Source: Motiliproteus sp963974645 (GTDB lineage Bacteria > Pseudomonadota > Gammaproteobacteria > Pseudomonadales > Balneatricaceae). Taken from it: a DNA stretch of 7,559 nucleotides. The notes beneath the pieces are model-generated. The model made no database searches. It saw nothing but the letters and a program-made list of their open reading frames with translations, and had not been told where the DNA came from. Position 1 is the stretch's first letter, and every line of letters starts with the position of its first letter. This document shows, piece after piece, positions 1 to 6,850 of this stretch. The position numbers and the translations under genes were made by a program. The DNA is taken from the NCBI GenBank assembly GCA_963974645.1, contig CAXBEA010000140.1, positions 1 to 7,559 of the forward strand. The letters run 5' to 3'.

Positions 1-759
1 TCAGCTGCGGTATCGGGTCTGCTTATTTTTTCGTTGGCGTCGATGAATAAAGTCACCGGCACCGGATTTGACCAGAAATGCACCGAACAGGATAAACATA
101 AATACGTAGGTCCAGGAGATACGGGCGATGGTGCCAAACATCCCTTCACCGCTAAAGAAACTCCGGAACATCAGGGTTTCAAAACTTAACCCGGGGAAAT
201 TGAAGATCCCGCCCAGGTACTGACCCCACCAGAACACATAGCTCAACGCGACCAGGATTAGTACCGGAATAAACCAGCCGGTGGTGCGTCGGGTCAGCTC
301 AAGAGCAATCAGGATAGCGAGGATAGAGGCGACCCAGTCGCTGGCGATAAAGCTCACCCCGCGTTCATAGAGGGCGTTCTCAAATAGAATCAGGTACAGC
401 GTGCAGGCCACTGCGGTGAGGCCGATCAGCAGATCGAGCGCCAACGCCAGTTTGGGTGAGCGCGGGGCTTTTTGGATCGGCACCATCAGGGCGCAGATCA
501 AGGCAAAGCCACCGAAGTGGATCGCCGATACCCAGAGCTCTGACAGGGTGCCGAGGGTATTGAAATAGATATGAGTTAGCGCGAAGCCGATCCCTAGCCA
601 GTAGACGGCCCTCCCCGCCAGGCTGTTTTCGCTGCGCTGGGCGAGTTCTAGTTTCTTCAGCTTGCGCTGGGTTTCCTCAGCGGAAAGTGAACTGCTGGGG
701 TTACTGCTAGGATTATCGAGGGGGTCACTATGCGAATCGGTTGAGGGGGTGGAGGCCAT
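1..759 (-). pseudogene. Fused 4TM/12TM TRAP transporter permease, N-terminal part, 3' end lost
   Basis: This is the N-terminal part of a fused TRAP permease (small DctQ-like plus large DctM-like subunit), which imports a solute delivered by the TAXI binding protein encoded just upstream, driven by an ion gradient. From the chosen ATG it reads 252 residues: a Ser/Pro-rich hydrophilic N-terminus (1-30), a basic amphipathic stretch (31-50), then hydrophobic segments near 51-68, 76-95, 106-127, 141-156, 162-179 and 216-232. The segment ending GAFLVKSGAGDFI (to residue 238) is typical of the family. Complete members are usually above 600 residues. After DFI the reading becomes a basic, non-membrane tail of 14 residues ending in a stop at position 1, so most of the 12TM domain is missing. 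A TTG at 826-828 gives a longer frame, but it lies inside the stem-loop at 798-831, so I prefer ATG 757-759, preceded by AGGT about 8 nt upstream. The loss may be a real disruption or an assembly edge; the family call is secure. Confidence 0.8.
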
Positions 760-797
760 GACGCTACCTGCTACGTGGGTTCGATTGGGCGTGGAAT

Positions 798-831
798 TGC
801 TTGCCGAGCGCGATGTAGAGCTCGGCAAGCA
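798..831 (-). promoter_or_regulatory. Intercistronic stem-loop between binding protein and permease
   Basis: Two perfectly complementary 12-base arms, TGCTTGCCGAGC (798-809) and GCTCGGCAAGCA (820-831), flank a 10-base loop. The structure sits 21 bases past the stop of the TAXI binding-protein gene and ends 38 bases before the preferred permease ATG. No T-run follows on the minus strand (the next bases are ATTCC), so it does not look like a strong intrinsic terminator. In many binding-protein transporter operons such hairpins protect the 3' end of the binding-protein message or attenuate transcription, giving more binding protein than permease. That role is inferred here; the pairing itself is seen. 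Confidence 0.7.
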
Positions 832-851
832 CTGGGAGACAAGCGCTTTGG

Positions 852-1883
852 TTATTCCACGATCAGCGGTGCAGGGATCTTGATCCCCTGTTCACGGTAG
901 AAGCGTGCAGCACCTGGATGCAGCGGTACCGGCAAGCCTGCAATCGCTTTTTCCAGACTCATCGCCTTGGTAGCCTTATGAATACCATTCAAGAAAGGCA
1001 GGTTTTCATAAATGGTCTTGGTGAGCAGATAGACATGTTCTTCGGGGATGTCATCACGTACTGCCAGGAAGTTAGGCTGGGCGATGGTGTGGGCATCTTT
1101 GCTCTGACCAGGATAGGTGTTGGCCGGAATGGTGTAAGGGGTCCAGAGCTCATAACGACCGTTGGCACGCTTAGTCTGCTGTTCGTTGAAATCCAGAATC
1201 GTGACCTCTTCACCCAGCGCAGCAAAAGCCCGGGTTACGGCGCTAGCAGGCACCCCAGCAGGGGTGTTCATGCCGACAATAGAGCCGTTCTGCAGTGCAT
1301 CCGCGCTGGGACCGTAGCCCATATAAGCCAGATCAAAATCATCGGCATTAATCCCCAAACCGGTCAGGATCTGGCGACCTGAGCCTTCGGTACCAGAATT
1401 ACGCTTACCGATCGAAAACTTCTCTCCAGAGAGGTTTGCCAGATCGTCAACGCTGCCTGTTTTCGCATACTTAGTCAGCACCACGAAATGCTCGACGTTC
1501 TGCCACAACATACTGATAGAACGCAGTTTTTTCTGTGGCCCACTATCTTTAACCGCCCCCTCGCCGTTCCAAGCCCAGGCACCGTAGAGCCCTTGTAGAA
1601 TGGCAAACTGGGCTTCATTCTCGCGCAGCATTTTGACGTTTTCGCCCGATCCCGCAGAGCTGATCGCCGACAATGAGATATTGTGTGCAGGGGCCAATTT
1701 GACCTTAGAGAGTGTCGCCAGAGCAACGCCCACTGGGTAATAGGTGCCGCCCGTCGATGCGGTGGCTAGGATGTAAGAACTATTTTCGGCAGCCTGTGCA
1801 GGTTGCAGGGTTAGCGCCAAGGAGGTGCCTAGGGTTAATGCCAGTCCCAGCCCTTTGATGAAATGTCGTTTGCTGTTTTGCAT
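852..1883 (-). CDS. TAXI family TRAP transporter solute-binding protein
   Basis: This is a periplasmic substrate-capture protein for the TRAP permease encoded next to it. It has 343 residues, normal for the family. The N-terminus is a signal peptide: basic SKRHFIK (4-10), a hydrophobic core (11-26), and a likely signal peptidase I site after AQA (29-31). The mature start ATASTGGTYYPVG (40-52) is the TAXI hallmark, and FSIGKRNSGTEGSG (156-169) matches the second conserved ligand-site segment. The open frame runs up to a TTG at 1946, but that codon is part of the -12 box of the sigma-54 promoter, so it cannot be the start. ATG 1881-1883 has AAGGA 8 nt upstream and a proper signal peptide. Expression is probably driven by the DctD-type regulator encoded upstream. 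The ligand cannot be read from the sequence; some TAXI proteins are thought to bind glutamate or dicarboxylates. Confidence 0.93.
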   Translation of the reverse strand: MQNSKRHFIKGLGLALTLGTSLALTLQPAQAAENSSYILATASTGGTYYPVGVALATLSKVKLAPAHNISLSAISSAGSGENVKMLRENEAQFAILQGLYGAWAWNGEGAVKDSGPQKKLRSISMLWQNVEHFVVLTKYAKTGSVDDLANLSGEKFSIGKRNSGTEGSGRQILTGLGINADDFDLAYMGYGPSADALQNGSIVGMNTPAGVPASAVTRAFAALGEEVTILDFNEQQTKRANGRYELWTPYTIPANTYPGQSKDAHTIAQPNFLAVRDDIPEEHVYLLTKTIYENLPFLNGIHKATKAMSLEKAIAGLPVPLHPGAARFYREQGIKIPAPLIVE

Positions 1884-1890
1884 GATGTGG

Positions 1891-1896
1891 ATCCTT
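1891..1896 (-). promoter_or_regulatory. Ribosome binding site of the TAXI binding-protein gene
   Basis: On the minus strand AAGGAT lies 7 nt before ATG 1881-1883. It decides the start against the upstream TTG at 1944-1946, which has no such site and overlaps the promoter. Confidence 0.7.
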
Positions 1897-1941
1897 ATCT
1901 GCTTGTTGTTATTAAGAATAGTCTTCCCGTACCTCAGATGT

Positions 1942-1957
1942 AGCAATCGCTATGCCA
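1942..1957 (-). promoter_or_regulatory. Sigma-54 (-24/-12) promoter for the TAXI-TRAP operon
   Basis: The minus strand reads TGGCATAGCGATTGCT. Against the sigma-54 consensus TGGCAC-R-N4-TTGC-W it differs only at the sixth base (T for C), and the invariant GG and GC doublets are exactly 10 bases apart. The implied transcription start is near 1931, giving a leader of about 48 nt before the binding-protein ATG. A sigma-54 activator of the DctD type is encoded immediately upstream in the same direction, which strongly supports the assignment. Confidence 0.82.
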
Positions 1958-2065
1958 TCACCATAAATAAATCTTATTGCGTTGTTTTATAGAGCTAATT
2001 TAAATCGACAAGGTTGAAGCGACGCTGCGATAGGCCATAATCAGCCTAGCCTAGCGGGCGCAATA

Positions 2066-2079
2066 AGCAAGATCTTGCT
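2066..2079. promoter_or_regulatory. Candidate upstream activator site for the DctD-type regulator
   Basis: AGCAAGATCTTGCT is a perfect 14-bp palindrome. Its centre is about 140 bp upstream of the predicted start near 1931, a usual distance for enhancer-like sites of NtrC/DctD activators, which bind dyads through a Fis-type helix-turn-helix. Only one clear copy is present, whereas such promoters often carry two. The symmetry is seen; the binding protein is inferred from position and from the adjacent regulator gene. Confidence 0.5.
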
Positions 2080-2223
2080 CATCACTCCGAGGAATGGCTT
2101 AAAGCGTTACCTTTATTCTCAGCTAGACCCGTTCGCTCTGGCCCGATCGCGACCAAGGCGGGATTACGGCTGCATCGAGGCTAATTAGTGGCTAGCAAGG
2201 CGAGGCTGCAGGCAAGTTTTCGC

Positions 2224-3588
2224 CTACTCGGTGTGATCGCTGCGGTTGATACCGTACTTCTGCATTTTTTGATTCAGGGTCCGCCGGGGCAGATCCAGCA
2301 GCTCCATGACCGCCTGGACATTGCCCTGCTGTTTCTGCAAGGCTTGGCGAATCACCTGCGCCTCGAAGTTCTGCACCTGCATCGACAGCGGCATGCCGAT
2401 GTCTTGCGGATCGGTCAGAATTGGTGCCGCTGGATGCAGCAGTTCGGTCAGATTTGAGCGCGGGTCTAAACCATAGCGGGTGGCGATGTTACGCAGCTCA
2501 CGGACATTGCCTGGCCAGGGGTAGTGTTGCAGGGTGCGGAGTTCCTGACCGCTGCAACTGGAATAGGTATGCCCCTGTTCCGCTGCTGCTTGACGGGCGT
2601 AGTGCTCGAACAACAGCGGTATGTCCTCTTGGCGTTCGCGCAGCGGCGGAATATAGAGCTGGCCCAGGTTGAGTCGATAATAGAGATCCTGACGGAACGC
2701 CTCGTTGCCCTTCAGCTCCTCTTTGGTGGCCGCGATCACCCGTAAATCAACCGTTCTTTGCTGGTTTGAACCCAGTCGCTCAATGCTGCCTTCCTGCAGC
2801 GTACGGAGCACCTTGACCTGCAAGTTCAGCGGCATGCTTTCGATCTCATCCATAAACAGGGTGCCGCCGTCGGCGTATTCGAATTTTCCCACCCGACGTT
2901 TATTGGCACCGGTAAAGGCGCCGGCTTCGTGGCCGAACAGTTCACTCTCGAACAGGTTTTCGGGGATAGCGCCGCAGTTAAGCGGCACAAAGGGCTGGTC
3001 TGCTCGGGGGCCGAACTCGTGCAAACACTGGGCGACCAGTTCTTTGCCGGAGCCGGTCTCACCGGCGATGATCAAATTGGTGTCGATCTGAGCCAAGCGG
3101 AGGATATCCCGGCGTAGTTTTTCCATCGCGGGCGACAGTCCGATCAGCCGTGCTTCGATCCCCTCGCTGCCGGCCAGCCGGGTTTGCAGGCGTTGATTTT
3201 CGAGGCTGAGGCGACGCTTTTCGCAGCCGCGCTGAATCGTTTCCACCAGCCGCTCGGGATCAAAAGGCTTCTCGATAAAATCGTAACCGCCCTCGCGAAC
3301 CGTGGCGATGGCCATATCGACGCTGCCGTGACCGGTCACCAGAATCACCGGTAAACCCGGTACCCGCTGCAACGCCTGCTGCAGTAACTGCTGGCCATCC
3401 ATCCGGGGCATCTTGACGTCGGTGACCAGGATCCCGGGATACTCGGGATGCAGCGCTTCCAGCGCCTTGAGCGGATCGGCGTAGTCGCAGACCTCGAACC
3501 CGGCAAGCTCGAGCCACTGGCGGGTCGTCTGGCGCACCAGATCTTCGTCATCCACCAGCATTACCTGTCCACGCGTCGTCATAGTCAT
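2224..3588 (-). CDS. dctD: Sigma-54-dependent response regulator, DctD/NtrC type
   Basis: This cytoplasmic transcription activator is the partner of the kinase encoded just upstream. Its 454 residues contain a receiver domain (about 8-120) with acidic pocket D13/D14, phospho-acceptor D57 (VTDVKMPRMDG), T85 and K107. An AAA+ domain follows (about 148-370), with Walker A GETGSGKE (176-183), the sigma-54 contact loop GAFTGA (223-228) and Walker B around D247/E248 (LFMDE). A Fis-type helix-turn-helix closes the protein (about 425-449, with LPRRTLNQKMQKYGI). All residues needed for phosphorylation, ATP hydrolysis and sigma-54 contact are present, so it should be active. The gene starts 7 nt after the kinase stop, implying co-transcription and perhaps coupled translation; a second ATG two codons later is an alternative start. 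The likely target is the -24/-12 promoter at 1942-1957. The dctD name rests on family resemblance; a C4-dicarboxylate role is not shown. Confidence 0.93.
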   Translation of the reverse strand: MTMTTRGQVMLVDDEDLVRQTTRQWLELAGFEVCDYADPLKALEALHPEYPGILVTDVKMPRMDGQQLLQQALQRVPGLPVILVTGHGSVDMAIATVREGGYDFIEKPFDPERLVETIQRGCEKRRLSLENQRLQTRLAGSEGIEARLIGLSPAMEKLRRDILRLAQIDTNLIIAGETGSGKELVAQCLHEFGPRADQPFVPLNCGAIPENLFESELFGHEAGAFTGANKRRVGKFEYADGGTLFMDEIESMPLNLQVKVLRTLQEGSIERLGSNQQRTVDLRVIAATKEELKGNEAFRQDLYYRLNLGQLYIPPLRERQEDIPLLFEHYARQAAAEQGHTYSSCSGQELRTLQHYPWPGNVRELRNIATRYGLDPRSNLTELLHPAAPILTDPQDIGMPLSMQVQNFEAQVIRQALQKQQGNVQAVMELLDLPRRTLNQKMQKYGINRSDHTE

Positions 3589-3595
3589 CCCGGTA

Positions 3596-5773
3596 TTAAA
3601 GGTTATTTTGTGCAGTATAAAGCGGTAGCGTTATCTCAAACACTGCGCCGCCATCGGCTTGGTTATCCGCGCTGAGGCTCCCTGCCAGATCGCGGACGAT
3701 GCCATAACTGATCGATAATCCAAGCCCCAGCCCCTGACCCAGCTCCTTGGTTGAGAAGAAAGGATCAAACAGATGCTCCAGAACCTGTTCTGATAGGCCC
3801 GTGCCCGAATCACAAACGGCGATACTTGCATGCTCAAGGCCCTGGGTTAGAACGATCCTGAGTTGTTTCGATTCACTCGTTGCCATGGCATCCAGCGCAT
3901 TACTGATCAGATTGATCAGCACTTGCTCCAGTCGAGGTTGATCAGCCAGCACTTCGGGGGGCTGCTCACCTTCGATCTGCAGCCTAACCTGCTCCTGCTT
4001 CAAACGGACATCGAACATCGGCAGGACTTGATCAAGGGTACGCTGGATCGACACCTGCTGTAGTTTTTCCGGGCGCTTATGGGCGAATGTCTTTAGCTGC
4101 TGAGTGATCAGCGCCATCCGCTCGGTCATCTGTACGATCTGCGACAGGGTTTTCTCTGCGGTTTCATATTGACCGCGTTCGAGCAGCAAGCGGGTGCTGA
4201 AAATAGAGGTGCGGATCGCCGTCAGCGGCTGGTTAAGTTCGTGGGCAATCGCTGTGGACAGGGTGCCCAGCGCTGCCAGTTTGGATTGCTGGATCAGCTC
4301 GGCCTGGGCGTCATGTAGGGCCCGGGTGCGCTCCTGAACCCGCTGCTCCAACGCCTCATTGGCTTGCTTCAAGGCATGTTCGGCACGCTTACGTTTAGTG
4401 ATGTCGACAACGGTTGCCAGATAACCGTCTTCCCCTTCCCAGGCGATGGGATTGATAGAAATCATCAGCGGGATGTAACTGCCATCACCGCGAACGCCCA
4501 AGCCTTCGAGCAGGTTAATCGGTTGAAAACGGCGTCTATTGGAAAGCTTTGCAGTCAGGTTCTGCAGCTGTGACTGCGCCGCCGGAGCGGCAAGCAGGTT
4601 GTCGATAGGAAGCGTTAGAATTTGCTCCTGGCGTACGCCGAAATCGGTCAGAGCCCGAGGGTTGATAAAGCGAACCCTGCCACGCTCGTCAAGCACGATC
4701 AGTCCCGCCTGGGTATTGCTGATAACGGCACGTTGTTGCGCTTCGTTCTTGAGCCGCAGCTCACGGGTCTCGCGCAGGGAGAGAATCTTCAGGCGTCGCT
4801 CGCGGATAAAAAGCACCAGCAGTGCCGCCGCCAACCCGCCGCCGAGACTAAACAGCAGCACCGATCTGAGCCGACTCTGCATCACCGCCAGTTCAGAAAG
4901 GAAATGCACATTCCAGCGCAGGTCGTCGAGCAGCACCGATTGCACCAGATAACCCTTGCCAGTCGTATCCTTGAGTAACGCGATACGGGTGTTGTCCTGC
5001 AATAGATCGGTACTCCACTGATAGGGCAGGATTGTTGTAGATGTTTCTAAACGGGTATCTGCATCGGTGGCTGTGGCTGTGGCTGTGGCTGGAGAGGCGG
5101 AGTTCGGTAAGCGCTGATAGCGCATCGACTCCAGACTCGATAGGAATATCACCCCGGATCGATCACTGACCGCTAGATGCTCGCCGGTTGCCGGCCAGTT
5201 ATCTTGAAGCAACTGCAGATCGACGCTGATCACCGCCACGCCGATCAATACTTCACGTTGGTAAATAGGTGCAGAGAGAAAATAGAGCGCTGAAACACCT
5301 TCATCCGGGGCTAGATAGCCGCCAAACTCCTCCCCGGCCAGCGCCTCCAGGAAGAAGGGCTGATTGGCGTAGTGCTTACCCATTTCACTCAAAGAGCTGC
5401 GCCAGTCGCTGCTGGCGACAACCTGCCCCTGAGCATTCAATACCGACCAGTGGCTGGTGCCTGATACTTGGTTGGTTTGCTCAAGGAAACGATTGACCTT
5501 ATTTTCAAGCCCCGCGCTGCCCCCCTGCAACAGCTGTTTAACATCCTCGCTCTGGGAGAGTACGTAAGGCATCGGCTTAAAGCGGTTGAGATCGCGGCGG
5601 ATACCGTTGATGTAAGCCAGTAGCCGATTCTCGCCGTGGCGGTGCAGTTCCGCCAGCGACCAGTCGCGGCTGTAGTCGTAAGCCTGCCAGGAAAAAAGCA
5701 GCGTCAGCACCAGCGCCAGACAGAAAATGCTCAGGCTGCTCAGGGACTTCAACCGGGTAAGGCTCGCTCTCAT
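3596..5773 (-). CDS. dctB: Sensor histidine kinase, DctB type, with PAS domain
   Basis: This inner-membrane kinase would sense a ligand and phosphorylate the DctD-type regulator. It has 725 residues. TM1 lies near 12-29, a large periplasmic Cache-like sensor domain spans about 30-300, and TM2 is near 303-323. A PAS domain (about 345-460) is linked by a coiled coil (about 461-497) to the HisKA domain, with the DctB-style motif HELNQPL and phospho-acceptor H511. The HATPase domain has its N box around N621/N625, G1 DSGTG (655-659), F box DPFFST (670-675) and G2 GLGLGLS (681-687). All catalytic motifs are intact. Classic DctB is about 600 residues; the added length is the cytoplasmic PAS domain, which suggests a second, intracellular input. 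An Ala-Thr repeat (229-236) in the sensor domain comes from a hexanucleotide repeat. ATG 5771-5773 is chosen because TM1 follows directly; GGGAT lies just upstream. The ligand is unknown. Confidence 0.92.
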   Translation of the reverse strand: MRASLTRLKSLSSLSIFCLALVLTLLFSWQAYDYSRDWSLAELHRHGENRLLAYINGIRRDLNRFKPMPYVLSQSEDVKQLLQGGSAGLENKVNRFLEQTNQVSGTSHWSVLNAQGQVVASSDWRSSLSEMGKHYANQPFFLEALAGEEFGGYLAPDEGVSALYFLSAPIYQREVLIGVAVISVDLQLLQDNWPATGEHLAVSDRSGVIFLSSLESMRYQRLPNSASPATATATATDADTRLETSTTILPYQWSTDLLQDNTRIALLKDTTGKGYLVQSVLLDDLRWNVHFLSELAVMQSRLRSVLLFSLGGGLAAALLVLFIRERRLKILSLRETRELRLKNEAQQRAVISNTQAGLIVLDERGRVRFINPRALTDFGVRQEQILTLPIDNLLAAPAAQSQLQNLTAKLSNRRRFQPINLLEGLGVRGDGSYIPLMISINPIAWEGEDGYLATVVDITKRKRAEHALKQANEALEQRVQERTRALHDAQAELIQQSKLAALGTLSTAIAHELNQPLTAIRTSIFSTRLLLERGQYETAEKTLSQIVQMTERMALITQQLKTFAHKRPEKLQQVSIQRTLDQVLPMFDVRLKQEQVRLQIEGEQPPEVLADQPRLEQVLINLISNALDAMATSESKQLRIVLTQGLEHASIAVCDSGTGLSEQVLEHLFDPFFSTKELGQGLGLGLSISYGIVRDLAGSLSADNQADGGAVFEITLPLYTAQNNL
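5068..5091. repeat. Four tandem TGGCTG hexanucleotides inside the kinase gene
   Basis: Four exact copies of a 6-bp unit run head to tail. On the coding (minus) strand they encode alternating Ala-Thr at residues 229-236 of the kinase sensor domain, between RLPNSASP and DADTRLE. Because the unit is two codons long, gain or loss of copies would lengthen or shorten a probable surface loop without breaking the frame. Confidence 0.85.
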
Positions 5774-5881
5774 GCTCGGATCCCGTAGGCGACATAACGT
5801 ACAAAGACTATCAATAACCTGAATTGATTGAGAGATCCAGGTGAGGTTTATGGTGGATAGAAGATATTCAGCGACTGAAAA
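5774..5881. other. Gap between EamA gene and kinase gene
   Basis: These 108 bases should hold the start signals of the two-component operon. I see no convincing -35/-10 pair: a TTGATA occurs on the minus strand, but no -10 match lies at the right distance. A small TTCAG-CGA-CTGAA dyad (5867-5879) follows the EamA stop without a T-run. Confidence 0.4.
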
Positions 5882-6742
5882 TCAACGCTTTCGTAGCGAA
5901 TTATTCAACGCACCCAACATGATCAACCCGCCTCCCAGCCAGGTCCAGAGGGTTGGCAGCTCATTAAAAAACAGCGCCCCCAGGATGATCGAGAAAACAA
6001 CCTGGATATAGGAATACGCCGCTGCTTTACCCGCTTCTTCTACCGCCATCGCTTTGGTCAGCCCCACCTGGCCAACCTGGGTAAATAACCCAACCAGCAG
6101 CAACAGCAGCAGCGCTTCACCGCTCGGGATCACCAAGTCAGTACCGAGCAGGGATAACGCAACTGGCAAGGCGATCATCGGGAAATAGAAAATAATCACA
6201 GAGCTGTCTTCGCTCTGGCTCAGGCGCCGCACCAGCACATAAGCCACCGCACTACCCAGCGCGCCCAGAAGAGCAGCCATGACACTGAGCCCGGGTAACG
6301 CCAGTACCGCATTGGCACTTAACTCCGGCCTCAGCATGACCCCAAGCCCGGCGATGCTTAAAACAATGCAGATGATCGTGGCGGTCTGAATCCGCTCCTT
6401 GAGAAACCAGAGCGCGATTACTGCAGTGAAGGCCGGGTAGGTGTATTGCAGGATCGCCGCTTCAGCCAGCGGCAGCCTGGTCACAGAAAAATAGACACAG
6501 ATAAGCGCCAGGGTGCCGACAGCGCCTCTGGCGATCAGCAACGGTTTGTTCTGGCCCCAGACGGAGAGTCGCTTGCGTTTGATATCCAGATAACTGATCA
6601 CCAACGACACCACGGCCCGGGCGGCGACAATCTCCAGCACCGGAATCCCCAAGCCACTGACAGCCTTGACGCAGGCCGCCATGAGCGCAAAACCCAACGC
6701 GGAGAGCAGCATGTAACGCAAACCTGGAGGAAGACTGAGCAT
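5882..6742 (-). CDS. EamA/DMT-family transporter, ten-TM inner-membrane permease
   Basis: This is a drug/metabolite transporter superfamily protein, usually an exporter of metabolites or amino-acid-like compounds, of unknown substrate. Its 286 residues are the standard length, with two tandem EamA domains (about 8-138 and 153-283), each of five hydrophobic helices. The first repeat shows ARAVVSLVIS, PLAEAAILQYTYPAFTAV and a terminal ALWFLKERI; the second ends GALFFNELPTLWTWLGGGLI. The pattern of helix 4 followed by a Lys/Asn-Glu turn is typical of EamA repeats. No clear Shine-Dalgarno precedes ATG 6740-6742; the Met at codon 11 is an alternative start, but homolog-like residues begin before it. 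It points the same way as the kinase gene, 108 bp upstream of it, without an obvious terminator between, so read-through is possible. A functional link to the TRAP module is not shown. Confidence 0.88.
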   Translation of the reverse strand: MLSLPPGLRYMLLSALGFALMAACVKAVSGLGIPVLEIVAARAVVSLVISYLDIKRKRLSVWGQNKPLLIARGAVGTLALICVYFSVTRLPLAEAAILQYTYPAFTAVIALWFLKERIQTATIICIVLSIAGLGVMLRPELSANAVLALPGLSVMAALLGALGSAVAYVLVRRLSQSEDSSVIIFYFPMIALPVALSLLGTDLVIPSGEALLLLLLVGLFTQVGQVGLTKAMAVEEAGKAAAYSYIQVVFSIILGALFFNELPTLWTWLGGGLIMLGALNNSLRKR

Positions 6743-6821
6743 CGCTAGAGAGGGATTCCAAGGAGAGGTTGGCGGTACGGGATGTTACCACAACCCTGGA
6801 TGGCGACGTTGCTGAGGTGGG

Positions 6822-6850
6822 CCTGTAACTGCGGTTCTTATTAAGGTCAA
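6822..6850 (-). promoter_or_regulatory. Possible sigma-70 promoter for the EamA gene
   Basis: The minus strand has TTGACC (6845-6850), 17 bases, then TACAGG (6822-6827). The -35 box is good (5 of 6), the -10 box is poor (3 of 6). It would give a leader of about 70 nt before ATG 6742. This is a weak, position-supported guess. Confidence 0.25.

Larger units (their letters stand above)
1884..2223. other. Regulatory gap between regulator and TAXI-TRAP genes
   Basis: These 340 bases hold no credible gene. They contain the leader and ribosome binding site, the sigma-54 promoter (1942-1957), an AT-rich stretch upstream of it (about 1964-2006) that could help DNA bending, and a perfect 14-bp palindrome (2066-2079). 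I found no hairpin plus T-run that would end the regulator transcript, so read-through from the two-component operon remains possible. The short tandem GCCTAGCCTAG (2044-2054) has no assigned role. Confidence 0.6.

Noticed and set aside
760..828. Longer permease N-terminus starting at TTG 826-828
   Set aside because: The TTG lies inside the 12-bp stem-loop and has no ribosome binding site; the extra 23 residues are Ser/Thr/Asn-rich low complexity. ATG 757-759 with AGGT upstream is better.
1884..1946. N-terminal extension of the TAXI binding protein from TTG 1944-1946
   Set aside because: The codon is part of the -12 element of the sigma-54 promoter and lies upstream of the inferred transcription start; the extension would also bury the signal peptide.
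1964..2006. IHF site in the AT-rich stretch upstream of the sigma-54 promoter
   Set aside because: AATCGACAAGGTTG resembles the consensus but the spacing is off by one and one core base differs; I do not annotate a site.
2705..3091. Plus-strand open frame of 128 codons opposite the regulator gene
   Set aside because: It lies antisense to the conserved AAA+ domain and is Ser/Pro-rich with no recognisable domain; a shadow of codon bias on the opposite strand.
4539..4978. Plus-strand open frames of 118-137 codons opposite the kinase gene
   Set aside because: They are Arg/Ser-rich low-complexity reading opposite an intact, motif-rich coding sequence, with no start signals of their own.
5867..5879. 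Possible terminator after the EamA gene (TTCAG-CGA-CTGAA)
   Set aside because: The stem is only 5 bp, AT-rich in part, and no T-run follows on the minus strand; not enough for an intrinsic terminator.
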